Part shown: positions 44,597 to 54,181 of the stretch, in pieces | Numbering within the stretch: the first letter of the stretch is position 1 | Layout: every line of letters begins with the position of its first letter | From: Draconibacterium sp. | GTDB taxonomy: Bacteria; Bacteroidota; Bacteroidia; Bacteroidales; Prolixibacteraceae | Direction of reading: 5' to 3' | Length of the DNA: 64,000 nt | Assembly: GCA_016705335.1 (NCBI GenBank) | Contig: JADIYN010000021.1 | Coordinates: 54,419-118,418, forward strand | The notes under the pieces: model-generated | Seen by the model: only the letters and a program-made list of their open reading frames with translations | The model's database searches: none | What the model was told of the DNA's origin: nothing | Translations under genes and position numbers: made by a program

Positions 44597-47521
44597 TTGA
44601 AGACTAAAAAAACAACACAGGCTATTTCAGGAGACGATTCAAAAGAAACTATCCATTCTGAGAATAGTAAGTTCCCGATTGTTGGTATTGGCGCCTCTGC
44701 CGGTGGATTGGAGGCATTGGAACAATTCCTGAAAAATGTGCCTGTTAACAGCGGAATGGCCTATGTAGTTATACAGCATTTGGATCCTACACAAAAAGGA
44801 ATGCTTCCCGAATTGCTTCAGCGAATTTCGAAAATGAAGGTATTTCAGGTAAAAGACAGGATGAAAATTGAGCCTGACTTTGTTTATGTAATTCCGCCCA
44901 ATAAAAGTATGTCGTTGTTAAAAGGGTACTTCACCTTTTCGATCCTGTTGAATCACGCGGATTACGTCTCCCAATCGATTTTTTTCTTCGCTCACTTGCT
45001 GACGATCAGAAGGAGTTTGCAATTGGAATTATTCTTTCGGGAATGGGATCCGATGGCAGCAGCGGAATAAAAGCCATAAAGGAAAATAACGGAGTTGTGC
45101 TGGTACAGGAACCTGAAACTGCAAAATTCGATAGCATGCCCCGAAATGCGATAGATTCAGGGCTGGTTGATATTATTGCGCCGGCTGACAATTTGTTTTT
45201 AAAACTAATTACTTTTCTTACCCATATTCCTTTAGTTAAATCAAAACTCGATATTGAAGTTAAAGACAAAAGCGCATTCGAAAAAATCATTATACTGCTT
45301 CGAACACATACAGGGAATGATTTTTCGCTTTATAAAAAAAATACAGTTTACCGCCGCATCGAAAGACGAATGGGCATACACAAAATCGATGATATTTATT
45401 CATACGTTCATTTCTTACAGGAAAATCCAAGGAGATACAAATCCTGTTCAAAGAGTTAATGATTGGCGTAACAAGTTTTTCCGCGATTCACCCGTTTGGG
45501 AAAAATTAAAAGAAACTGTTATACCTGCGCTGATTGACAAACAAAGACAAGCTCAGTTTTAAGAGCCTGGGTACCGGTTGTTCCACAGGTGAAGAGGCAT
45601 ATTCCTTGGCCATTATTTTTTAAGGAAATACTTGAAAAAGTAAAACCTCACGAAGGCTTATCATTACAGATTTTTGCTTCCGATCTCGATACCGATGCAA
45701 TAGCTACAGCCCGGAAAGGATTATTCTCAGCAAATATTGCTACTGAAGTTTCACCAAAACGTTTAAGTCGGTTTTTCACAAAAACAGATGAAGGTTACCG
45801 CATAAATACCGAAATAAGGGAAACTATTGTTTTTGCCCAGCACAATATTATCATGCATCCGCCTTTTACAAATATCGATATCATATCGTGCCGAAACCTG
45901 CTGATATATCTTGATACTGAATTACAAAGAAAATTACTTGGATTGTTTTATTATAGCCTGAATCCTGAAGGGATTTTACTGCTGGGCACTTCAGAAACAC
46001 TCGGAATACAGAGCCATCTTTTTAACCAGGTAAATGCCGGCATGAAAATTTACAAACGTTCAGTCACACAATTAATACCCGAACAATTCGACTTTCCTTC
46101 TTCCTTTTCGCGGCCCAAAATGGCCAGCATTGAAAACCGATTACCTGAAAAATCAATTATGAACATTCAAACACTTGCTGATCAGTTGTTGCTGCAGCAT
46201 TTTTCTCCTGCCGGAGTATTGGTTAACGAAAACGGCGATATTCTGTACATCAGCGGACGAACCGGGAAATACCTCGAACCTGCAGTGGGTAAAGCAAACC
46301 TTAATATTTTTGCCATGCTGAGGCCGGGATTTCAGAACGATTTTGCCATGGCTTTCGCAAAGCTGTAATGAAAAAGAATCGGTGGTTTTGCATCACGTTA
46401 AAATTGGTACAAACGGTGGAACAATTATTATAAATGTTAACATTCACTGGATTAACAAACCGGAAACCCTATACGGTAAATTAATGATAATTTTTACCGA
46501 TTTACCGCCGGCACTAGCAGAGGCATCATCAAAAAAAACAGTGAAAAATCCTAAAGTAAGTGTAAGAGAACTTGAACTCGAAGAAGAATTAGAACATACA
46601 CGTGAAGAAATGCAAAATGTTCTGGAAGAAATGCAGACTTCACAGGAAGAACTAAAATCGACAAATGAAGAATTGCAGTCAACAAACGAAGAATTACAGT
46701 CAACAAATGAAGAGCTGACCACTTCGAAAGAAGAAATGCAAAGTCTAAATGAAGAACTTCAAACTGTAAATGCCGAATTGCAATCGAAAGTGGATGAATT
46801 TTCACGTGTAAATAATGACATGAAAAATCTGCTTAACAGTACTGATATTGCCACTTTGTTTCTCGACAAGGAATTAAATATCCGACGTTTTACCAATCAG
46901 GCCACAAAAATATTCAAACTTATAAAAAGCGATATCGGGCGGCCTTTTACCGACCAGGTTACAAATTTGATTTACCCTGAACTGGCTGATGACGCAATCG
47001 AAGTTTTAAGAACGCTTATATTTATTGAAAAGCAAATTCCCGCGAAAGACGGGCGATGGTTTAATATCAGAATTATGCCGTATCGCACCTTTGATGACCG
47101 GATAGACGGACTTGTGATTACTTTTATCAACATCTCCGAATCTAAACTTATTGAAGAGGAACTCAACGAAATTTTGCAGGGTTACCGGCTGTTTTTAAAT
47201 TCATCTGCCGAAATAATCATTAAATTATCAACCGATTGGAAAATACTTGAATTTAACTCAGCAGCAGAGAGTTTCTTTGATAAAAAACGGAAGGATGTTG
47301 TTAACCAGAATTATGTTGATTTATTTATTCCTGACCCTTTTCAGAATAAAACAAAAAAAGAATTGAGTAAACTACTGAAACAGGCTAAAAATGACAAAAT
47401 TGAAATGCAGGTAATCTCAGCAGTCAACAAAGGGATAAAAATTGAATGGTTGGTTAATGTGCTGTTCAATAAACTTCATATTCCTTCGGGAATGATAATA
47501 ACAAAAAAGGCAGAAAACTGA
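44597..47521 (+). CDS. CheB-CheR-PAS chemosensory-type protein (several frameshifts)
   Basis: TTG start. CheB part: GIGASAGGLEALEQF (catalytic Ser), YVVIQHLDPTQKGML (His) and ILSGMGSDGSSGIKAI (Asp). CheR part: HTGNDFSLYKKNTVYRRIER, PGCSTGEEAYSLAI (SAM motif), FASDLDTDAIATAR and IISCRNLLIYL. Then comes a long coiled coil of EELQSTNEEL repeats (about 46560-46800) and a PAS domain (DKELNIRRFTNQATKIF). Frames break near 44935, 45440, 45560 and 46360. No histidine kinase follows; the protein stops after the second PAS. It links methylation-type chemotaxis enzymes with sensing, presumably in stress signalling. Confidence 0.85.
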
Positions 47522-47598
47522 ATAATGGAGTGGGAGGCAGGAGGCACAACATTGATAGCATATAAAGGCAGATTTATTATTACTTAAAAAAAACTACA

Positions 47599-48160
47599 AT
47601 GATAAACGAAGAAATGGATTTTACGGATGAACAAATGCTGCGAAGTAAAGCTGAAGAATTACTCGAAAAAAAGCAAAAAAAGAACGGTTTGCCTGTATTT
47701 GAAAGTGATGTAAAAAAACTTGTTCACGAGTTGCAGGTGCATCAGATTGAACTGGAAATGCAGAACGAAGAGTTGCGCCAGTCATACTTAACTGCCGAAA
47801 CTGCATTGAAAAAATATACCATGCTTTTTGACCTGGCCCCGATTGGCTATTTTTCTCTCGATCAGGAAGGAACAATTTGCGAACTGAATTTCACTGGCGC
47901 TGACATACTCAGCGAAAGACGGTCAAGTTTGTTTGAAAAATTTTAAACTTTTTGTGTCCGAATCTTCAAGGCCTGTATTTAATAACTTTTTCAGAAAAGT
48001 ATTTACAAGTAATTCAAAGGAATCATGTGAAGTTATGCTTGGTTATAACAAAAACCCTTTATGTATGGTATATATGGAAGGTGTAGTTGCTGAAGAAGAA
48101 CAAAAATGCCTTTTATCGGTCATTAATATTTCGAAATTTAAACTGCACAATATAGAATAA
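47599..48160 (+). CDS. PAS-domain protein with N-terminal coiled coil (one frameshift near 47940)
   Basis: The first frame starts MINEEMDFTDEQMLRSKAEE and has VKKLVHELQVHQIELEMQNE (the typical pre-PAS helix), then YTMLFDLAPIGYFSLDQEGT and ICELNFTGADILSERRSSL. After a base change it continues FKLFVSESSRPVFNNFFRKV. One PAS domain only, no kinase or output domain. It follows the CheB/CheR-PAS gene and probably works in the same pathway. Confidence 0.75.
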
Positions 48161-48381
48161 TCAGGGAAAAACAATAAACACAACAGACAAAATAGTCCAC
48201 GTTGGAAAACACAAAGATCTTATATCTGTCAGCTTGTTTAATTTCAGTGAATTCTAAGATAACTTTAAAACCCAGTGTTTTATTTAATATGTGATCTACT
48301 GCGCCTGTTATGGTAATTTTTCAATTTCCAATTTTCAATTTCCAATTTTTAATTTCCAACTTCTAATTCTCTTCCCCCCTA
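48161..48381. other. Intergenic region with TTTCCAATTT simple repeats
   Basis: No gene. Between 48309 and 48365 the sequence is a run of TTTCAATTTCCAATT-type repeats, a common Bacteroidota filler. Motif copy 10 follows. Confidence 0.6.
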
Positions 48382-48382
48382 A

Positions 48383-48422
48383 AATGTGAATGATTTAACT
48401 CTTTTCCTGAATTGTGTAACAG
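48383..48422 (+). promoter_or_regulatory. Stress-regulon motif copy 10
   Basis: AATGTGAATGATTTAAC is followed by TGTGTAAC. The cores (TTTAA and TGTAA) are at 48394 and 48415 (21 bp apart), 82 bp upstream of the small membrane protein gene. Confidence 0.65.
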
Positions 48423-48496
48423 ATCAGCCTATCAACCGGAGTATTTTTAGATTTTATATTTTGATTGTAATTGATTAAAATAAATCTAAAATAAAC

Positions 48497-48670
48497 ATGA
48501 AAGGTTCACATTATATAATCGCAGGATTACTAATCCTTCTTTGGGGCATCGTAACCTTCTCATTTAACTCGCCTCCATTTGTACAAATACTTCTTCCGAT
48601 AGCCGGTTTTGTTGTATTTCTTCGAATATTCTTCGGTAAAAAAACAGATAATCAACAAATTAAAAATTAA
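48497..48670 (+). CDS. lmo0937-family small membrane protein
   Basis: The product has 57 residues with two hydrophobic segments (HYIIAGLLILLWGIVTFSF and FVQILLPIAGFVVFLRIFF) and a basic tail (GKKTDNQQIKN). This is the pattern of the short lmo0937/DUF5670-type membrane proteins that accumulate in stress regulons. Function unknown. It is followed after 11 bp by a barrel protein gene. Confidence 0.7.
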   Translation: MKGSHYIIAGLLILLWGIVTFSFNSPPFVQILLPIAGFVVFLRIFFGKKTDNQQIKN

Positions 48671-48681
48671 AAACAAATAAA

Positions 48682-49182
48682 ATGAAAAAACAGATTTTGA
48701 CATTTTTTCTGGTACTTGCGACCAGCGTAATCTTCGCTCAAAACCCACTTTCAAAGGTCATACACAAATTAACTTTGGTGTTGGATTTTCTCAACCTGGG
48801 GTGTTCCGGTTTATTTAGGTTTTGATTATGGAGTTCACCCTGACATTTCTCTGGGGGCAGAAATATCCTATCGCGGTTACGATGATACTTGGGACAATGA
48901 CAAGTACAGACATTCAGTAATCGGTTTTTTAGGTAACGCAAATTATCATTTTAATACCGTATTAATATTCCGTCTAACTGGGATTTCTACGCGGGATTAA
49001 ATCTTGGTTTTTACAGTTGGAATTCTCCAAATGGTTATAAAGGAAATCATAATTCTGGGCTTGGACTTGGCGCCCAAATTGGCGGACGGTACTTTTTTAG
49101 CGACAAAGTCGGTATCAATTTAGAATTTGGCGGTGGAAATGCATTTTCAGGCGGAAAGTTTGGTTTAACCATAAAAATTTAA
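48682..49182 (+). CDS. Outer-membrane beta-barrel protein (frameshifts)
   Basis: Signal peptide MKKQILTFFLVLATSVIFA then QN. After small frame breaks (near 48757, 48795 and 48960) it reads FDYGVHPDISLGAEISYRGY, FYAGLNLGFYSWNSPNGYKG and FFSDKVGINLEFGGGNAFSG, ending KFGLTIKI. Alternating strands with a final aromatic-basic strand indicate a small porin-like barrel of about 165 residues. Broken frames again look like indel errors. Confidence 0.7.
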
Positions 49183-49187
49183 ATAAA

Positions 49188-49361
49188 ATGAAAACAAGAT
49201 TCGATCTGGATCAATGGGAAAGAGTAAAATGGAAACTCAAAAAAATGTATCCGCAATTAACTGAAGCTGATCTGATTTGGAGGCACGAATCAAAAGACAA
49301 TCTTTATTATGAGATTGAATCAAAACTTGTCATATCAAAAAGAGTTTACAGAAATTGTTGA
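49188..49361 (+). CDS. CsbD-like small protein with W/K-rich helix
   Basis: The product has 57 residues: MKTRFDLDQWERVKWKLKKM, YPQLTEADLIWRHESKDNLY then YEIESKL. W-x-x-V-K-(W/x)-K-L-K-x-x-(Y/F)-P-x-L-T-x-x-D-L is the same arrangement as in the protein at 41040. A one-base change near 49335 would give a different, longer end (KKEFTEIVESL, stop near 49372). It follows the barrel gene after 5 bp. Confidence 0.6.
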   Translation: MKTRFDLDQWERVKWKLKKMYPQLTEADLIWRHESKDNLYYEIESKLVISKRVYRNC

Positions 49362-49398
49362 ATCGCTTTAATTTTTTTTAACCGTTTAAACAAAAAAA

Positions 49399-49872
49399 AT
49401 GAAGAAAGCATTAGTTACGCTGGATTATAATTCAAGTGCTTTAAAACGAGCTGAAATGGGATTTTCCATTGCCAGTAAAATGGGAGTAAACTTAACATTA
49501 ATGCACATTGAAGCAAATCCACTGGTTTGTGATGAAATTGATCGTGTTGCCATTCAGGGCTTTGGTATCAAAACGGAAAGTCATACCGAGATTGCAAAGA
49601 ACAATAATGAACTTAAGTCATTGGCAAAAAAGTTCCTTTTGAAATCGGAATTAAATCTTGGTGATGATTATGTACTTACATCAATAAAAGAAAATGAAAG
49701 TGCTGATTCTGTTTTAAAGCTTGCAAAAAAAATAAAAGCTGATCTCATCTATATAATTAATATGGGTTCACAAAGTCGGATGGTTGTAAAGGATATGTTG
49801 GTTGACAGAATTACGGAAAATGCTTATTTCCAAACCATCGTTTCAGTTTTAGTTATTCCTTTAAAAAGCTAA
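49399..49872 (+). CDS. Universal stress protein (UspA family)
   Basis: The product has 157 residues: MKKALVTLDYNSSALKRAEM, GFSIASKMGVNLTLMHIEAN and later LAKKIKADLIYIINMGSQSR, ending FQTIVSVLVIPLKS. This is the UspA fold (PF00582). The ATP-binding G-x2-G-x9-G-(S/T) motif is not complete: M-G-S-Q-S-R and VVKDMLVDRITENA replace it, so nucleotide binding is doubtful. Stress-responsive by family. Confidence 0.8.
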   Translation: MKKALVTLDYNSSALKRAEMGFSIASKMGVNLTLMHIEANPLVCDEIDRVAIQGFGIKTESHTEIAKNNNELKSLAKKFLLKSELNLGDDYVLTSIKENESADSVLKLAKKIKADLIYIINMGSQSRMVVKDMLVDRITENAYFQTIVSVLVIPLKS

Positions 49873-49884
49873 TCCGAAAAGGAA

Positions 49885-50427
49885 ATGAAAACAGATAATT
49901 TTATTAAAACAGAAATTTTACCCGGTTATGCTGTTGAACGTGATGTGTTTGGCCTGGTAAAATCACAAAGAACATCAATTATAAAACGGTTCAACTACAA
50001 ACCGGCAAATGCACCTGATTTGGAAGTTACATATGCAGGCCTTGGAATCAGGAGTTTGGCAACTTTTATTGATCTGATAATAATATCAGTAGTATTGATT
50101 ATTCCCGAACTATTTTTCTTTTCATTCAACTTTAGCGATGTTGATTTTAATAGTTACCGGATTTTAATGGGAACCGGTATTTGGATATTTTACCATACTA
50201 CATTCGATAGCTCTTTTTTTCGGGGTACACCCGGGAAAAGACTTCTGAAATTAAGAGTAATTGATTTATACGGAAAAAATTTAAGCATTGTCAGAGCATT
50301 GTTCCGATGCCTGTCGGTATTTGTTTCAATTGCGCCCATAGGACTTGGAATATGGTATATCACAACCGATTCCAAAAAGCGTAGCTGGCACGATTTAATT
50401 GCAGGTTCCTACGTGATTAGATCTTGA
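49885..50427 (+). CDS. RDD-family membrane protein
   Basis: The product has 180 residues. The RDD domain (PF06271) is visible: YAGLGIRSLATFIDLIIISV (the A-x-(F/L)-x-D marker), two further membrane segments, RGTPGKRLLKLRVIDLYGKN and a terminal KRSWHDLIAGSYVI. The function is unknown; some relatives are transporters or assembly factors. It lies 12 bp after the UspA gene, likely in the same operon. Confidence 0.85.
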   Translation: MKTDNFIKTEILPGYAVERDVFGLVKSQRTSIIKRFNYKPANAPDLEVTYAGLGIRSLATFIDLIIISVVLIIPELFFFSFNFSDVDFNSYRILMGTGIWIFYHTTFDSSFFRGTPGKRLLKLRVIDLYGKNLSIVRALFRCLSVFVSIAPIGLGIWYITTDSKKRSWHDLIAGSYVIRS

Positions 50428-50481
50428 TTCTGTTATCTCTGAATAATACTGAAAAGTAAACAAGTAATAAAACTCTTTGAA

Positions 50482-50862
50482 ATGAAAACACAGAAACTGT
50501 TAGGCATTTGGATGGATCAATCAGTTGCTAATTTAATAGGATTTTCAAACAATAAAATAGTTACAAATACTATAGAATTATCCCCTGAGCTTCCTGAACA
50601 GTTGGAAAACATTGGGTCTGACGAAAGCCTGATGAATAATAAGGAGCAAAATAAACTTTCCGATTACTTTCTGAATTTAAGCAAAGTAATTAAAGAGTAC
50701 AACGAAGTTCTCCTGTTTGGTCCATCCAGTGCAAAAGCCGAGTTATTTCACAAATTAAAAGAAGACAGCATTTTCGATAAAATAGAAATTGAAATTCAAT
50801 CTACTGATGAAATGACAATAAACCAACAGGAGGCTTTTGTGAAAAAGTATTTTGAAATCTAA
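50482..50862 (+). CDS. Hypothetical protein with eRF1-domain-3-like fold
   Basis: The product has 126 residues: MKTQKLLGIWMDQSVANLIG, FLNLSKVIKEYNEVLLFGPS then SAKAELFHKLKEDSIFDKIE. The G-(I/V)-W-(I/M)-D-x-x-x-A ... (V/L)-L-L-F-G-P-x-x-A-K-x-E-L pattern resembles small stand-alone proteins annotated as eRF1 domain 3/host-attachment-like in Bacteroidota. Function unknown; it is intact and sits between RDD and PIG-L genes. Confidence 0.6.
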   Translation: MKTQKLLGIWMDQSVANLIGFSNNKIVTNTIELSPELPEQLENIGSDESLMNNKEQNKLSDYFLNLSKVIKEYNEVLLFGPSSAKAELFHKLKEDSIFDKIEIEIQSTDEMTINQQEAFVKKYFEI

Positions 50863-50888
50863 AAAAGAAAGATAAAAAACCCAATAAA

Positions 50889-51530
50889 ATGGTTGGAATA
50901 CAAACTAAAACAGTTGCCATAATTGTTGCCCACCCTGATGATGAAACATTGTGGGCAGGAGGAACAATTTTGAGCCATCCGTTATGGAACTGTTTTATAG
51001 TCTCGCTATGCAGAGGGAACGACCCCGATCGCGCACCCCGATTTTATAAAGCTTTGAAAATTCTAAAATCAGATGGGAATATGGGAGATTTGGATGACGG
51101 GTCGGAGCAGATTCCGTTGGAAAAAGAAAAAGTTGAACTGGCAATTCTCGATTTATTGCCACAAATACATTTCGACCTTATAATCTCACACAATCCATCC
51201 GGGGAATACACACGACACTTAAGGCACGAAGAAGTAAGTAAAGCTGTAATTAAATTATGGTATTCAGAAAGAATATTTACCGACGAACTTTGGACTTTCG
51301 CATACGAAGATGGCAAAAGAAAATATTATCCGCAGCCAGAGAAAGATGCGGCTATTTACATTAAACTCACAAAACAAATTTGGTTAAAAAAATACAGTTT
51401 GATTACAGAAACGTATGGATTTGAAGAAAATAGCTGGGAGGCAAAAACAACTCCCAAAGACGAGGCTTTCCGTCAATTTACAAATTCATTTACTGCTGTA
51501 AAATGGCTTAATAATGGAGGGGTTTACTAA
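50889..51530 (+). CDS. PIG-L family deacetylase
   Basis: The product has 213 residues. The catalytic and zinc motif AHPDDETLW is at residues about 14-22; also ISHNPSGEYTRHLRHEEVSK (second zinc histidine region). It is a LmbE/PIG-L (PF02585) metal-dependent N-deacetylase acting on sugar-type substrates such as N-acetylglucosaminyl compounds. The stop TAA overlaps the ATG of the glycosyltransferase (TAATGA), so the two probably act in one glycoconjugate pathway. Confidence 0.9.
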   Translation: MVGIQTKTVAIIVAHPDDETLWAGGTILSHPLWNCFIVSLCRGNDPDRAPRFYKALKILKSDGNMGDLDDGSEQIPLEKEKVELAILDLLPQIHFDLIISHNPSGEYTRHLRHEEVSKAVIKLWYSERIFTDELWTFAYEDGKRKYYPQPEKDAAIYIKLTKQIWLKKYSLITETYGFEENSWEAKTTPKDEAFRQFTNSFTAVKWLNNGGVY

Positions 51531-52672
51531 TGAAAGTATTGGTGTTATATGATTATCCGCCCTCACCCGGGGGGCTGGCAACACAGGGAGATTTGCTTTA
51601 CAGGGGACTACTTGAACTGGGTGTAGATGCCCATGCCGTTCATTTCGAATCGGCACAGGAAAAAGAATGGTATTATCGCTGGTTTGTGCCCGATATTGTT
51701 GTTGGAGTTGGTTACTGGGGATACACACCCCAACTGGTGCTACACCCGCAGAGATATGGTGTTCAGCCAGTTCCGTGGCTCGTTGCTGATGGTTATATTG
51801 CCAACTACCAGGAGGTTCTAAATGCTTTACCATTGATTCTGGTAACATCGAACTGGGTAAAGGAAATGTATGTTCGGGATGGAATTGAAGCTGATAAAAT
51901 TGAAGTATTACCAGTAGGTTGCGATACAGATTCATTTAAGCCTTATTCGAAGAACGATCCTAAAATATTGGCAGTCCGCGAAGCGCTTGGTATTTCGCCC
52001 GATCAGTTAATGATTCTTACTGTTGGTGGAGATGCAGCATCAAAAGGTGCGCAGGAAGTTATGCAGGCACTTGCCATCATCGATACCAAAGCTCCCGACT
52101 GGAAATATGTTTGTAAAGTTTGGCCACAACCCCGAACCAAAGCTCAAAATTTGCTCGATCTCGAAATAGCAACGCATCTGGGCATCGAAAAAAATGTTGT
52201 TTACACAACAAATAAAATTTCCCGGGCTTTTATGCCATACCTGTTTGGCGCCTGCGATATTTATGCAGCTCCATCAAGATTAGAGGGTTTCGGAATGCCT
52301 CAGATAGAATCCGGCGCATGTGGCAAGCCGGTTATAAGTATTAATGCAATGGGTATGCTGGATACGCTTGTTCATGAAGAAACAGCACTTTTGGCAGCAG
52401 TTGCGAAGAAAATTGTGGTGAACGAAGTCATATTAGGTGAAGAATCAGGATTTGAAGATAAACACAAAGTAATTTTCAAAGTGCCCCGCACAGTAGATTA
52501 CAGGGCTAATGTTCAGGATATTGCCAGGTACCTGTTGATTTTGATGAATGATGCTGATTTGCGTGATAAAATGGGCAAAGCAGGCCGTGAACGTGTTGTT
52601 GCTAATTTCGACTACCGGGTTGTTGCAAAACGGTTTTTGCAGATTATACAGGATAAATTGGGAATCGAGTGA
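51530..52672 (+). CDS. Glycosyltransferase family 4 protein
   Basis: The product has 380 residues with a GT-B fold. N-terminal MKVLVLYDYPPSPGGLATQG, central KIEVLPVGCDTDSFKPY, and in the C-terminal domain LTVGGDAASKGAQEVMQA and APSRLEGFGMPQIESGACGK. The E-x7-E nucleotide-sugar motif is in EGFGMPQIE. It transfers a sugar from a nucleotide donor to an unknown acceptor. Start overlaps the PIG-L stop, showing tight coupling. Confidence 0.9.
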   Translation: MKVLVLYDYPPSPGGLATQGDLLYRGLLELGVDAHAVHFESAQEKEWYYRWFVPDIVVGVGYWGYTPQLVLHPQRYGVQPVPWLVADGYIANYQEVLNALPLILVTSNWVKEMYVRDGIEADKIEVLPVGCDTDSFKPYSKNDPKILAVREALGISPDQLMILTVGGDAASKGAQEVMQALAIIDTKAPDWKYVCKVWPQPRTKAQNLLDLEIATHLGIEKNVVYTTNKISRAFMPYLFGACDIYAAPSRLEGFGMPQIESGACGKPVISINAMGMLDTLVHEETALLAAVAKKIVVNEVILGEESGFEDKHKVIFKVPRTVDYRANVQDIARYLLILMNDADLRDKMGKAGRERVVANFDYRVVAKRFLQIIQDKLGIE

Positions 52673-52767
52673 AACAGGGAGTTGGAAGCAAGAAGTAGGA
52701 TGACAAAAATCCATACTATCGAACTTTCTTGGTTCCAACTTCCTACATTTATTTTAAAAACAAACTC

Positions 52768-53939
52768 ATGAATTCTGAAAATTTAAAAGAGATTGAACAA
52801 GCTAAAAAAGCTGCACTTGAGGTTCTTTTACACAATTCACATGGACCTTTCCAAGGACTTCCACGTACTGCAGGCTGGGGATATCCTGAACCCTACACGC
52901 GGGATTTGATGATTTCTGTTTTGGGTATTGCTGTTTCAGGCAATAATGAGCTAATGGCAAGTATCCGGAAAGTGCTTGAAACTCTGGCAAAGAACCAGAC
53001 AGAACACGGCCATATTACATCACTTGTACACGACGCCGACGATCGTGGAGCGAGTGACACTACACCGCTCTTTTTGCTTGCGGCAGGAATTTACAGAAAA
53101 GTTACAGGAGATAACGACTTCATGCATGAAGCTGTTGAAAAAGCAATGCTTTGGATGGATTTCCAAAGTCCTTCAGACCGCAGTTTGGTGGCTCAGCAAC
53201 CCACAAGTGACTGGCGCGACGAACAATGGGTAATTGGAAAAGGTCTTTATGTAAATACATTGGTTTACAGTTATCTCAGGCTTCTTAATAAAAATGAAAA
53301 GGCAGAAAAATTACGCGATGAAATGGGACGTTTCACGATAACAAAAGGAACGATGCACCGTCATGTTCACGAAGGACTCGTAGTAAAACACAAACCATAT
53401 TATGCTTTTTGGTCATATAAGATCTACAGTAGCGAAAGATTCGACCTTCTTGGGAATAGTCTGGCAATTTTATCGGGAATTGCTTCGCCTTCAAGGGCCG
53501 ACGAAATGGTTTCGTGGATTGAAGAGGAATGTGAAAGTATGAGAACAAATGGAGAACTTAACGTTGAACTGCCTCCTAACTTTTTCCCTTTTGTAAAACC
53601 TGAAGATCCTGACTGGTACGAACGCTATGCACAATATAATAATCCGGGAGAATATCATAATGGCGGTATCTGGCCATTTATTGCGGATTTTATGTTGCAG
53701 CTCTGGTTGCTGCAAAACGTTTTAAACTCGCCGAAGAAAAACTGGTTGCGCTTACCCGTTGCATAAAATTAACCCGTACAGAAAAACTTGAATTTGGATT
53801 TAATGAATGGATTAAAGCACAGGATGGCAAACCCATGGGACAGGACTGGCAAACCTGGAGTGCCTCAATGTATTTGTATGCAACAAAATGTGTTGAAGAA
53901 AAAAGTACACCTTTTTTCGATGAGATGAGAAAAGTGTAA
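52768..53939 (+). CDS. GH100-like six-hairpin glycosidase (frameshift near 53690)
   Basis: Starts MNSENLKEIEQAKKAALEVL. It has GLPRTAGWGYPEPYTRDLMI, DRGASDTTPLFLLAAGIYRK, TSDWRDEQWVIGKGLYVNTL and GEYHNGGIWPFIA, then after one indel WIKAQDGKPMGQDWQTWSAS. The Y-T-R-D, S-D-T-T-P and Y-H-N-G-G-I-W-P blocks resemble GH100 neutral/alkaline invertases and amylo-1,6-glucosidases of the (alpha/alpha)6 fold. It may hydrolyse sucrose or a glucosyl compound made by the preceding glycosyltransferase; the substrate is unknown. Confidence 0.75.
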
Positions 53940-54027
53940 CATTGGTATTTAATCTGGTGACACCAAAAAATCCTCCTTTCACTGGTATTTGCTCTTTATC
54001 CATTATAGACTTTAAAGTTCAGCAAAA

Positions 54028-54065
54028 TGTGTGAATAATGTAAAGATTCATAAAAATTCTGTAAT
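54028..54065 (+). promoter_or_regulatory. Stress-regulon motif copy 11
   Basis: TGTGTGAATAATGTAA is followed by CTGTAAT. The cores are at 54039 and 54060 (21 bp apart), 122 bp upstream of the transaldolase gene. Confidence 0.7.
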
Positions 54066-54181
54066 GATTTTAACGCCCATCTAAACTAAATTTATGCATA
54101 AATAAGCTGAAATTAATTTTTAGAGAATAATACATCTGACAGTGTAAAATTAAAAACCAATATTAAAGATACTTATTTGGC

